The notes beneath the pieces were generated by a model. It saw only the letters and a list, made by a program, of their open reading frames with translations, searched no databases and was not told the DNA's origin. DNA of 41,082 nt, from positions 1 through 41,082 of IMG/VR virus record IMGVR_UViG_3300021964_000164; one strand, written 5' to 3'. The DNA comes from a virus. Position 1 is the stretch's first letter; each line of letters begins with the position of its first letter. Shown piece after piece: positions 1 through 7,501 of this stretch. Both the position numbers and the translations under genes were made by a program.

Positions 1-330
1 ACAGGACAGGCTTACTCAGATGAGAATTGTATGAGATTAAAGAATGCGAAGGTACTCTATGATATGGGTATGAAAGTAGCAGCAGTTGCTTTAATGTGCC
101 AAACTAGGTCGGTATACGACGCAATGAAATTTGCAGGAACTCCCTGCCCGATAAATAATCCTGTAACAGGTGAAGGGTTAATAGGACAAGAAGCTACAGC
201 AGAGTGGAGGTTAAATCCTAAAAAGGTTCCGCCTAAACCACCTGCTTCTAATATGAACAGAGGAGTATTCCTTGAGAAATTGGTTGGTGGCATTATGGGT
301 GTGTTGCTTCTCGCTATCCTCGTTATCTGA
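1..330 (+). CDS. Small membrane-anchored protein, 5' end cut by window
   Basis: The reading frame is open from base 1, so the gene probably begins outside the window; the first ATG inside it is at 31, which would give 99 residues. The visible protein is mildly basic and proline-rich in the middle (residues 60-75 from that ATG). It ends with one hydrophobic segment (GGIMGVLLLAILVI), so a single C-terminal membrane anchor is likely. I do not recognise the family. Its 3' end overlaps the next gene by 59 bases in another frame, which suggests tight packing in the late rightward operon. It could be a lysis accessory or virion protein, but nothing in the sequence decides this. Confidence 0.6.
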   Translation, partial: TGQAYSDENCMRLKNAKVLYDMGMKVAAVALMCQTRSVYDAMKFAGTPCPINNPVTGEGLIGQEATAEWRLNPKKVPPKPPASNMNRGVFLEKLVGGIMGVLLLAILVI

Positions 331-1726
331 CCCAGAGATAATTGAGCATCAGATAGCAGATGATGGTTGGGTGGAAGTACCTCTTGACTTTACCTTTCCT
401 TTTTATGGAAATATGTATGTAACAAGTTTTATGTTTTCCAACGGTGTAGTTGGTTTCTTAGAGCCAAATCCTCAAGACTGGGGTTTATGTTGTGATGGTC
501 AAGACTTAAACAACTTTACAGGAAGTAAATTTAACTACACCATTATGCCTTGGCATACAGATTTAATAGACACAGGTATAGGTAGATTTTATACACAAGG
601 TGATGAAACATACCAGAAGTATATGTGGAAAGATTTGTCAGAGTATTACGACAGAAACACAAGCAATACATTTGACTTGACAATATACCCAATGGGTAAC
701 ATAGAAGTTAATTACGAAACTGTACACATAAAGAATCACGGAGTAACAGTAGGTGTAGTTGGAGATTTAAGTGCAGGTGAATATGAACAATGGTTCTATA
801 ATGCACCTAATCAGAATGGAGCAATATACTGGGATAGTCAACAAGCAGACCCAGTAGAAATAGCAAGCGGAGAAAGCGTATGCAGTGTAATACCAGACAG
901 TCATATCAGTTGTTTATACTACCCACAAGTCTATGCTGATAATGTGTATAATCAACAATGTGCATTGGACCCTTTGTACGATTACGGTTGTGATGGATGG
1001 AGTGATGCTTACATAGATGAATATGTTGAGGAAGATGTACCAGAAGTTTGGGAGGATGATGAGGAAAGTATTGAATCAATATTCGTCTTGGAAGAGCCAG
1101 AGGTTTTTCAAGTAATAGAAATAGAACCGTTGGATGATTACACTTTAATTGCTACTACAATAGAAGAAGCTATACCAGAAATGGAAGACTTGTTTGAAGA
1201 GATAGCACAGGAAGAATTAATAGAAGAAATAGAAGCAGAGTTAGAAGAATTCCTAGAGCCAGAGTTAGAAGAAGAACCTTTAGAAGAACCAATAGAAGAG
1301 GAACTTGATGAGCCAGAGCCAGAAGAAGACACCGTACAAGAAGAACAAACAGAAGAAGAGCCAGAACAAGAGGCGATAGTAGAAGTTGTAGAAGAGCCCA
1401 AGCTAGTACAGAAAAAGAAAGAGGCTAGTAAGAAAGAAAAGATGCGTGAGATTATAGGTAACAAGCTAAAGAATCTTGCAGTAGAAATGGGCGAAGCTGC
1501 ATCACTAGAGGAACAACAAAAACTACAAAGCCTAATACTTGCACTCTTAAACTTTAATGCTGGATTCAACAGCTACAACACACAACTACTTATTGATGGT
1601 GTGTTTTATAAAGACAAGGGTATATATTTAGACAAGGATATACCAGACAATCAAAGAGGATTAAGAAACGGTTTGGCTAACGAAATACTACATAATAAAT
1701 TAATGGACTTGCAATGGCAGAAGTAG
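272..1726 (+). CDS. Secreted acidic protein with nidogen-like N-terminal region
   Basis: The start is a TTG at 272, chosen because AGAGGAG lies about 7 bases upstream and the frame then begins with a signal-peptide-like stretch (MRNWLVALWVCCFSLSS). Residues about 25-180 contain FTFPFYGNMYVTSFMFSNG, which resembles the NIDO (nidogen-like) extracellular fold. Residues about 250-400 are extremely rich in Glu, with repeated EE/EP runs. The last 100 residues turn mixed and basic and look like a separate conserved tail. A host-exported or virion-displayed protein is plausible. The function is unknown; the NIDO call rests on pattern resemblance only. It overlaps the next gene by 13 bases. Confidence 0.75.
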   Translation: MRNWLVALWVCCFSLSSLSDPEIIEHQIADDGWVEVPLDFTFPFYGNMYVTSFMFSNGVVGFLEPNPQDWGLCCDGQDLNNFTGSKFNYTIMPWHTDLIDTGIGRFYTQGDETYQKYMWKDLSEYYDRNTSNTFDLTIYPMGNIEVNYETVHIKNHGVTVGVVGDLSAGEYEQWFYNAPNQNGAIYWDSQQADPVEIASGESVCSVIPDSHISCLYYPQVYADNVYNQQCALDPLYDYGCDGWSDAYIDEYVEEDVPEVWEDDEESIESIFVLEEPEVFQVIEIEPLDDYTLIATTIEEAIPEMEDLFEEIAQEELIEEIEAELEEFLEPELEEEPLEEPIEEELDEPEPEEDTVQEEQTEEEPEQEAIVEVVEEPKLVQKKKEASKKEKMREIIGNKLKNLAVEMGEAASLEEQQKLQSLILALLNFNAGFNSYNTQLLIDGVFYKDKGIYLDKDIPDNQRGLRNGLANEILHNKLMDLQWQK

Positions 1727-2265
1727 AATACGGTGGGATTAAAGTAGGTGGTAGTAAGTTACTATTAATCATTCCTTTAATTGGTACAGTACTAGGTGGT
1801 GCTTGGGGCGGATTTGAAGTGTACCAAAGATACCTAGACATGGAAGCCAAAATAGATTCTTACATTGCACCCGATTTGTCAGGCATAGAAAAAGACTTAG
1901 CAGTTATAAACGAACATATGTCTACAGTAAATACACATATGGAGTTTGTCAGTAAAGAGATTGATTTGTTTAAAGAAGAACTAGACTTGATTAAAGCAAA
2001 TGTTGATGAACAGATTACATATGTGAAAGAAGTAAAAAAGGATGTTAGAGAAGACATGAGACACCTTGAAAGTATTGTTAATGATGTAGAAACTAAGTTG
2101 CAAAAACAAAAAGAAAATTTAGCAACAATGATTGACAACGCTGACACAAGGTTTGACCAAAGAAGAGATGCTCTTTATTCTGATACGGATAGAAAGATTA
2201 AAGAAGTAGAAGATAGACTTAACACAAGACTACAAAGAGCCTTAGACAACCCATTAGCAAACTAG
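1714..2265 (+). CDS. Membrane-anchored coiled-coil protein
   Basis: This 183-residue protein has an N-terminal hydrophobic segment (about residues 14-33, LLLIIPLIGTVLGGAWGGF). A long charged helical region follows, from about residue 40 to 175, with heptad-like spacing of L, I and V, so a single-pass membrane protein with an extended coiled coil is expected. It overlaps the preceding gene by 13 bases, consistent with translational coupling. The shape suits a spanin-like or membrane-tethering role, or a virion protein, but no family motif is recognisable and no lipobox or catalytic residue is seen. Confidence 0.75.
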   Translation: MAEVEYGGIKVGGSKLLLIIPLIGTVLGGAWGGFEVYQRYLDMEAKIDSYIAPDLSGIEKDLAVINEHMSTVNTHMEFVSKEIDLFKEELDLIKANVDEQITYVKEVKKDVREDMRHLESIVNDVETKLQKQKENLATMIDNADTRFDQRRDALYSDTDRKIKEVEDRLNTRLQRALDNPLAN

Positions 2266-2274
2266 GAAAATAAT

Positions 2275-2382
2275 ATGCCATACGGACCCGGAACATACGG
2301 AAGTAAAAGAGGTAGACCACCTGTTAAAAAAACTGGTAAGAAAAAAGCTATGACTAAACGACCACATATGAAGAAAAAATAA
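2275..2382 (+). CDS. Tiny basic protein (35 aa), first of three
   Basis: ATG at 2275 opens a 35-residue frame starting MPYGPGTYGSKRGRPP and ending in clustered lysines. The final A of its TAA is the first base of the next gene's ATG. It is about half Lys, Arg, Pro and Gly, and the GRPP stretch resembles an AT-hook minor-groove binding motif. Small proteins with this MPYGPGTYGS opening are, to my knowledge, common in marine phages. A nucleic-acid-binding or DNA-condensing role in the virion is an inference from charge and position in the late operon. Confidence 0.7.
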   Translation: MPYGPGTYGSKRGRPPVKKTGKKKAMTKRPHMKKK

Positions 2383-2642
2383 TGGCTAAAGACTCAAGAC
2401 TAACTAGAGCTGGGGTCTCTGGATACAACAAACCAAAGCGTACACCTAGTCACAAAACTAAAAGCCACGTTGTTGTAGCCAAGGAAGGTGGTAAAGTTAA
2501 GACTATTAGATTTGGACAACAAGGAGTTTCTGGTGACAGAACTGCTACTAAAAGGTCAGCATCATTTAAAGCAAGACACGCTAAGAATATTAAGAAAGGT
2601 AAGATGTCTGCTGCTTATTGGGCTAACAAAGTGAAGTGGTAA
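2382..2642 (+). CDS. Conserved basic marine-phage protein (86 aa)
   Basis: This 86-residue, strongly basic protein includes IRFGQQGVSGDR (from about residue 42) and ends in SFKARHAKNI...AAYWANKVKW. I recognise this C-terminal pattern as conserved in marine phages including cyanophages, where it is annotated as a domain of unknown function. It is joined to both neighbours by one-base stop/start overlaps (TAATG), so the three small basic genes are almost certainly co-translated. There is no catalytic motif. Nucleic-acid binding is suggested by charge only. Confidence 0.85.
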   Translation: MAKDSRLTRAGVSGYNKPKRTPSHKTKSHVVVAKEGGKVKTIRFGQQGVSGDRTATKRSASFKARHAKNIKKGKMSAAYWANKVKW

Positions 2643-2773
2643 TGGCTAGACGAGGATTGTACGCAAACATTAACGCTAGGAAAAAAGCTGGCACAAGTAG
2701 AAGCAAAAAGAAATCTACCATTAGCAAGAAAGCCTATGCTAATATGAAAAGAGGATTTAAAAAAAATGAATGA
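2642..2773 (+). CDS. Tiny basic protein (43 aa), third of three
   Basis: The 43-residue product begins MARRGLYANINARKKAG and is nearly one-third Lys plus Arg. The MARRGLYANI opening recurs in small proteins of marine phages, usually unannotated because of their size. The start overlaps the upstream stop by one base and the 3' end overlaps the next start (2766) by 8 bases, so it sits inside a translationally coupled chain. A DNA-binding or packaging-associated role is a guess from composition. Confidence 0.75.
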   Translation: MARRGLYANINARKKAGTSRSKKKSTISKKAYANMKRGFKKNE

Positions 2774-2975
2774 TGAGCTTAGTAGAATGCAATTACAATT
2801 AGACAAACACTCAGGCCAAATAGCAAAGCTGTTTAGCAAGATTGATGACACTAATTTATGTATACAAAAGATTAATACTTCTTTAATGCAAATTAAATGG
2901 GGTGTCTTTGGTGCATTTGCTTGGTACATAATAGGGCAAGTAGGGATTATAGAGGCAATGAGGTTAACAATATGA
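2766..2975 (+). CDS. Coiled-coil/TM protein, XhlA-like topology
   Basis: The 69-residue protein has a helical N-terminal half (DELSRMQLQLDKHSGQIAKL onward, with heptad-like hydrophobics). One C-terminal membrane segment follows (about residues 45-62, WGVFGAFAWYIIGQVGII). That order is typical of the hemolysin XhlA type of small phage lysis proteins. It overlaps the following membrane protein by 4 bases, and the pair look like a lysis cassette. The assignment is by topology only. Confidence 0.65.
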   Translation: MNDELSRMQLQLDKHSGQIAKLFSKIDDTNLCIQKINTSLMQIKWGVFGAFAWYIIGQVGIIEAMRLTI

Positions 2976-3409
2976 TAGCATTTTTAACTAATGTAGCACC
3001 AATAGCACTAGGTTTTGTGGCTAAGTTGTTTGCATTAAAAAGTCAAGCAGCACAAGAACAACAAAAGCTAATGATACAGTCGTTGCAAGTGCGTAACGAT
3101 TCTATTAACATGGCAAGAGATAGAGCAGACAAAGAAAGCCCAATGGCTGCACTTAACAGACGTGTAATTATATTTGTCATATTAGCTTTAATTATATTTA
3201 CACAAGTAGCTCCGGTGTTTTTTAATGTACCAACAGTAATACCTACTGTAATAGAAGGAGCAAGCATACTTGGATTTGAGTTGACACCTGACACAATAGA
3301 GTATGTAACTGTACAAGCAGGTGCTGTGCTCAAGTTTGATGAAGTATTTGCTTGGGCTACTATGATTATAGAGTTCTATTTTGGAGCTCAATTAGCTAAA
3401 GGAAAATAA
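2972..3409 (+). CDS. Probable holin (multi-TM, 145 aa)
   Basis: The start is placed at ATG 2972 (MIAFLTNVAPIALG) rather than at an upstream in-frame ATG at 2897. It overlaps the previous stop in the usual ATGA-like way, and the upstream extension lacks membrane-protein character. Hydrophobic segments are seen at about residues 1-20, 57-80 (RVIIFVILALIIFTQVAPVF) and 122-140 (FAWATMIIEFYFGAQ). Between them is a charged helix beginning KSQAAQEQQKL. Three membrane segments, small size and position resemble the 3TM holin family of gene-transfer agents and phages. No endolysin is recognisable beside it. Confidence 0.6.
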   Translation: MIAFLTNVAPIALGFVAKLFALKSQAAQEQQKLMIQSLQVRNDSINMARDRADKESPMAALNRRVIIFVILALIIFTQVAPVFFNVPTVIPTVIEGASILGFELTPDTIEYVTVQAGAVLKFDEVFAWATMIIEFYFGAQLAKGK

Positions 3410-3410
3410 C

Positions 3411-4031
3411 ATGGCATTAGAATCGACAACATATATAGATGGGTTAGTAGCAACAAACCCTACAGGCACAGACCCAAGGAGTCAAGGTGATGACCACATA
3501 AGACTAGTTAAGTCTGCGGTCAAAGCTACATTCCCAAGTATTACTGGTGCTGTAACATCCACACATACAGAATTAAATAAATTAGATGGTTATACTGGTA
3601 CAACAACAGAGTTAAACTACAATGATGTACCAACTCTAGGTACAGTAGAAGCCTCAAGAACGGTAACTGCTGATGCTGTAGGTACAACTAAGAAATTAAA
3701 GACACAAGAGCAAACAGAGATTGTTAATGCTATTGGCACAGTTAGCACATCAACTGCAATTAACTTTACATTAGGCAACGTAGTGACTGCTGTACTTGCA
3801 AGTGGTGGAGCATTTACAATCACTAACGCACCAAGTTCTGGTATATATGGCAAGTTTAAATTAATACTAACTAATGGTGGTACAGTAGCAGACCCTTGGC
3901 CTGCAAGCGTTAAGTTTGCTGGTGGCACTACACCTACACTAACAACAAGCGGAATAGACATTCTTACATTTGAAACGATTGACAACGGTGCTAACTGGTA
4001 TGCAGTTGTTGATGGTTTAAACATGAGCTAA
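3411..4031 (+). CDS. Fibre-base / tail structural protein
   Basis: This 206-residue protein opens with MALESTTYIDGLVATNP and then SQGDDHIRLVKSAVKATFPS...ITGAVTSTHTELNKLDG. That is a widespread N-terminal module of phage tail-fibre and appendage proteins. The C-terminal half is rich in T, G, V and A (beta-structure). It is a paralogue of the product at 37250-37831, which shares the ordered motifs YID.LVATNP, GDDHIR, K.TFPSI and TELN. It probably forms or attaches part of the tail. It starts one base after the upstream stop. Confidence 0.75.
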   Translation: MALESTTYIDGLVATNPTGTDPRSQGDDHIRLVKSAVKATFPSITGAVTSTHTELNKLDGYTGTTTELNYNDVPTLGTVEASRTVTADAVGTTKKLKTQEQTEIVNAIGTVSTSTAINFTLGNVVTAVLASGGAFTITNAPSSGIYGKFKLILTNGGTVADPWPASVKFAGGTTPTLTTSGIDILTFETIDNGANWYAVVDGLNMS

Positions 4032-4034
4032 TAA

Positions 4035-5582
4035 ATGCCGGCACAAATAACAGTATTAAATCCTACAGGTATTAATAGAGACATTGACTCGTATGAACTA
4101 CCAGAGACGCAATGGTCTGATGGTAATAATATACAATTTGACAATGACAAAACTGCCAAGGTATTAGGACAACAACAAGTATTTGGTACACCCACGGTAG
4201 CACCTTACTGGTTATTACCTTTTAACACTACAACTACTGATTACTGGCTCTACCCTAGTCTAACTAAAATATACAGAGTAAGCACATCTGGAATTACAAC
4301 AACACACTCTGACATAACACGCACAAGTGGCGGTGATTATTCAGCTACTGCTGATAAAGGATGGAATGGCGGAGTCTTAGGTGGTGTAGCTATACTCAAC
4401 AACGGTGTTGATGACCCACAAATGTTAGGCTCAACTTCATCTGCTTGTGCAGACCTTACTAACTGGCCAGCAAGCACAAGCTGTCAAGTTATCAGGCCTT
4501 TTAAAAGATTCTTAGTAGCACTAGACACAACAGAGTCAGGCACACGTTACCCATTTAGAGTTAAATGGTCACATCCAGCAGAGGGTGGTACAGTACCTAC
4601 AACTTGGGACCCAGCAGATGCAAGTAAAGATGCTGGCTATGTAGATTTATCACAGTCTAATGGTTATGTAATAGATTGTTTGCCACTAGGTGACGTTAAT
4701 ATTATATATAAAGAAGATTCAATATGGTCTATGGCATTTGAAGGCGGGCAGTCTATATTTGGATTTAGGCAACTCTTTGATGATGTTGGTATCCTAGGTA
4801 GGCACTGTGCAAAAAGTTTCGATAATAAGCATTTTGTGGTCTCTGAGGATGATGTATATATACATGATGGACAGACTAAGCAGTCAATCGTAGACCAACA
4901 AATTAGAGATGAGTTGTTTAACTCTATGCACCCAGACTACAAGACGAGAACATTTGTAGCTGCTGACAGAGAAAAGAATGAGATGTGGGTATGTTTTGTA
5001 TCTAACACTAATGACACAAATGCATTTGCAGACACTGCTTATGTATATAACTTTAGAAACAACAGCTGGTCTAAGAGAGATTTACCATATGTAAGTTACA
5101 TTTCTTGGGGCATTGTAGACACAGTGAGTACAAGTGACTGGTCAGAGTCAGGAGACTGGGACACAGACAGTGAGTCTTGGGATTCACCACTTAAACCTAC
5201 ACTACTACTAGCAGCAACAAGCTCTACTAAATTATATGTATTAGGTAGTAATCAAAACGCAGGTACAAACTTTAGAGCATATGTAGAAAAAGAACATATG
5301 AATTTAGGTTATCCGGGAACAAAGACAATACAGAAAATTGTACCAAGAATAAGCGGTACAGGTTCTATAGATTTTTATGTGGGTCAAGAGATGATGCCAC
5401 ACGAAGGCACGACATGGAAAGGACCGTATACATTTACTAGTGGTGTGCATTCAGAGATACCGGTAAGAGCTACAGGAAATTACTTAGGAATTAGGGCAGA
5501 GTCTACTGATGCAAACACATGGTCATTAGCTAACTTAGAAGTACACTGGAGTCCGTCAGGTAATAGAGGTAGGGGTGTATGA
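4035..5582 (+). CDS. Tail/stabilisation structural protein
   Basis: The 515-residue protein begins MPAQITVLNPTGINRDIDSY and contains aromatic, beta-rich repeats (WLYPSLTKIYRVS, FRVKWSHPAEGG, MWVCFVSNTND, SWSKRDLPYVSY). Proteins with this opening occur in marine podoviruses as tail or head-closure 'stabilisation' proteins, roughly equivalent in place to P22 gp10-type tail components. This is recognition of overall pattern, not of a catalytic motif. It overlaps the next gene by 4 bases. A structural role is likely; the exact position in the tail is uncertain. Confidence 0.7.
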   Translation: MPAQITVLNPTGINRDIDSYELPETQWSDGNNIQFDNDKTAKVLGQQQVFGTPTVAPYWLLPFNTTTTDYWLYPSLTKIYRVSTSGITTTHSDITRTSGGDYSATADKGWNGGVLGGVAILNNGVDDPQMLGSTSSACADLTNWPASTSCQVIRPFKRFLVALDTTESGTRYPFRVKWSHPAEGGTVPTTWDPADASKDAGYVDLSQSNGYVIDCLPLGDVNIIYKEDSIWSMAFEGGQSIFGFRQLFDDVGILGRHCAKSFDNKHFVVSEDDVYIHDGQTKQSIVDQQIRDELFNSMHPDYKTRTFVAADREKNEMWVCFVSNTNDTNAFADTAYVYNFRNNSWSKRDLPYVSYISWGIVDTVSTSDWSESGDWDTDSESWDSPLKPTLLLAATSSTKLYVLGSNQNAGTNFRAYVEKEHMNLGYPGTKTIQKIVPRISGTGSIDFYVGQEMMPHEGTTWKGPYTFTSGVHSEIPVRATGNYLGIRAESTDANTWSLANLEVHWSPSGNRGRGV

Positions 5583-6295
5583 GTATAAGGTACACTAAGT
5601 CACCAGTACCTAGTAATCCAGAGGATATACCAGCTTACTTACAAGCAGAGCTAGACAAAATATCTGCTGTAATAGGCAACATAGCTGATGGAAATATAGA
5701 AGTATCTAATGTAGAACCACCTAAGCCAAGAGAGGGAGACCTTAGGTATGCTGATGGTACAAACTGGAATCCGGGTCAAGGTAATAACTTTTATTATTTT
5801 GATGGTACAGATTGGAGAGCATATACTGGTGGAAGTGGTGCAGGAGATTTTGCTAACTTTGGAAGTGCGGTTGACCAAACAGCAGCAGCTATAAATACTG
5901 CCTATCCAATTACTTGGGATTTAACAGGGCCTAAGCAGGGAATTTCTTTGAATGGAAGTGACACTTCTAAGATAGAATTTACACACGCTGGTACATATCA
6001 CATTACTCTTGTAGTAACAGTGTCATCTGGTTCAGCTTCTACAAAGACAATAGAAATATGGCCTAGAGTAAACGGAGTAAACATTGCAAATTCTGGAATA
6101 GTAAGTACAGCACACGAGAATGGGCAGAAGAAAGTATTAGCTAAAAGTGTAATGTTTACCGTAAGTGCAGGAGATTATTTACAAGCTATGTGGGCAGTGG
6201 ATGATACGGATTTATTGCTAGAGCATGAGAATGCATCAGCATTTGCACCAGCAGTATCTAGTTCAACTATAAATATATTACAAGTGAGTCAATGA
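5579..6295 (+). CDS. Structural protein with C1q/TNF-like C-terminal domain
   Basis: This 238-residue product has a helical and Pro-rich N-terminus, followed by the fibre-like stretch PREGDLRYADGTNWNPGQGN (about residues 50-69). The C-terminal half (about residues 95-238) alternates beta strands of the form AGTYHITLVVTVSSGS...SVMFTVSAGDYLQAMW, resembling the C1q/TNF jelly-roll used by phage receptor-binding proteins. The start overlaps the previous stop by 4 bases and the stop overlaps the next start by 4 bases. It is a candidate host-recognition or capsid/tail decoration protein; the fold call is by sequence pattern. Confidence 0.7.
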   Translation: MSIRYTKSPVPSNPEDIPAYLQAELDKISAVIGNIADGNIEVSNVEPPKPREGDLRYADGTNWNPGQGNNFYYFDGTDWRAYTGGSGAGDFANFGSAVDQTAAAINTAYPITWDLTGPKQGISLNGSDTSKIEFTHAGTYHITLVVTVSSGSASTKTIEIWPRVNGVNIANSGIVSTAHENGQKKVLAKSVMFTVSAGDYLQAMWAVDDTDLLLEHENASAFAPAVSSSTINILQVSQ

Positions 6296-6705
6296 TTGAA
6301 GGGATTAAGGGAGAGAGTGTAGAGGCTTGGTGGCCTCTCGTTGAAGAATACTTGATTGCAGCATTGAAACATGGTTTAGGGGAGTATAGTATTAATGACA
6401 TAAAAAGTGCTTGTAAATCAAAGAATATGCAGCTCTGGGTAAAAATAGGTACAGAAGTAGAAGGTGCTTTTGTTACAAAGATAAGCAAATATCCACAGAA
6501 AAACATATTATGTGTATTATTATTAGGTGGAAAAGAATTTATAACATGGAGAGATGAAGCAGATGCACTCCTAAATGCATTTGGAAAAGAAAATAACTGT
6601 GAGTATGTAGAACTATTTGGTCGTAAAGGATGGGGAAAGATGCTTAAGGATATTAACTATAAAGAACAAACAAGATTATTTGCAAAGGAGATAAATAATG
6701 TCTAA
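6292..6705 (+). CDS. GNAT-like conserved phage protein
   Basis: The 137-residue protein follows a pattern I recognise from many phage structural modules: VEAWWPLVEEYLIAALKH, then ...SKNMQLWVKIGTEVEGAFVTK, CVLLLGG, and YVELFGRKGWGKML near the C-terminus. This matches the GNAT acetyltransferase-like fold (strand with M.LW.., then a G-G turn, then E..GR.GW). No clear acetyl-CoA pyrophosphate loop (Q/RxxGxG/A) is visible, so catalysis is doubtful. It is embedded between tail and internal-virion genes with 4- and 8-base overlaps, suggesting a role in assembly. Confidence 0.75.
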   Translation: MIEGIKGESVEAWWPLVEEYLIAALKHGLGEYSINDIKSACKSKNMQLWVKIGTEVEGAFVTKISKYPQKNILCVLLLGGKEFITWRDEADALLNAFGKENNCEYVELFGRKGWGKMLKDINYKEQTRLFAKEINNV

Positions 6706-7492
6706 AGGTGACAATCAAAGTTCAGTAAATGCAGACCCTTGGGATGTTGCTATACCTTATATAGAAAGCGGTTTTAAAGAAGCTGCTAATTTATATAATA
6801 ATAACACCCCACAATATTACACTGGACAAACACAAGCTGGGTTTACACCAGACCAACTAACAGCACAGCAGGGCATTAGAGATTTTGCAACTCAAGGTGC
6901 TCCTAGTATAATGAATCCTGCATTAAGTGCATATCAGCAAGGTACTAGTGCTAACATGCTAGATGTAGCTAACAACCCATATGTAAATGATATGGCACAA
7001 GCAGCAGCAGATAGAGCAATGGCAGGTGTTCAAGATAATTTAGCAAGTATTAGAGGCGGTGCTATTATGTCAGGTGGCTATGGTGGTGGAAGACAAGGTA
7101 TTGCAGAGGGTAATGCAATAGCAGGAGCTGCCGATGCAGCTAACCAAGCAGCAGCACAAATATATAGCAATGCATACGGTCAAGGATTAGGACATCAGGC
7201 TAATACATTAGGTATGACAGGAAGTCTTATGGGTGCAGGTTTTCAACCTTATGGTGCTTTAGGTGCATCTGGTCAACAACAGCAACAAAGAGAACAATCA
7301 CTTATACAAGATGCGATGGCTCAACAAGAGTTTGAGCAAAACTTACCTTACCAACAACTGCAACAATATCAAGCAGGTATTACTCCTTATGCAAGTCTTG
7401 TTGGTGGAGCAGGTCAGAAAGTTAGCACAACTCCGGGTCGTACTCCATTAGAAAACATGGGTACTTTAGCTTCATTGTATGGTTTATTTTAA
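6698..7492 (+). CDS. Gly/Ala/Gln-rich probable internal virion protein
   Basis: This 264-residue protein is dominated by G, A and Q. The centre reads IRGGAIMSGGYGGGRQGIAE and is followed by a helical region and the tract SGQQQQQREQS. Such proteins sit directly downstream of tail genes in podoviruses and are usually structural or DNA-ejection proteins, with a cleavable, glycine-rich hydrophobic character. The start overlaps the GNAT-like gene by 8 bases; the next gene follows after 9 bases with an AAGGAG ribosome site. The assignment is inferred from composition and position. Confidence 0.6.
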   Translation: MSKGDNQSSVNADPWDVAIPYIESGFKEAANLYNNNTPQYYTGQTQAGFTPDQLTAQQGIRDFATQGAPSIMNPALSAYQQGTSANMLDVANNPYVNDMAQAAADRAMAGVQDNLASIRGGAIMSGGYGGGRQGIAEGNAIAGAADAANQAAAQIYSNAYGQGLGHQANTLGMTGSLMGAGFQPYGALGASGQQQQQREQSLIQDAMAQQEFEQNLPYQQLQQYQAGITPYASLVGGAGQKVSTTPGRTPLENMGTLASLYGLF

Positions 7493-7501
7493 GGAGTAAC
7501 A

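Noticed and set aside
1138-1569. Long Ser-rich frame opposite the acidic protein gene
   Set aside because: GAA/GAG-rich coding reads as TTC/CTC (Ser-rich) on the other strand; no ribosome site and composition is an artefact. The same holds opposite the scaffold gene (33325-33648).
2897-2971. Upstream extension of the holin-like gene to ATG 2897
   Set aside because: The extra 25 residues lie wholly within the preceding gene and do not look like membrane protein; ATG 2972 gives the usual overlap.
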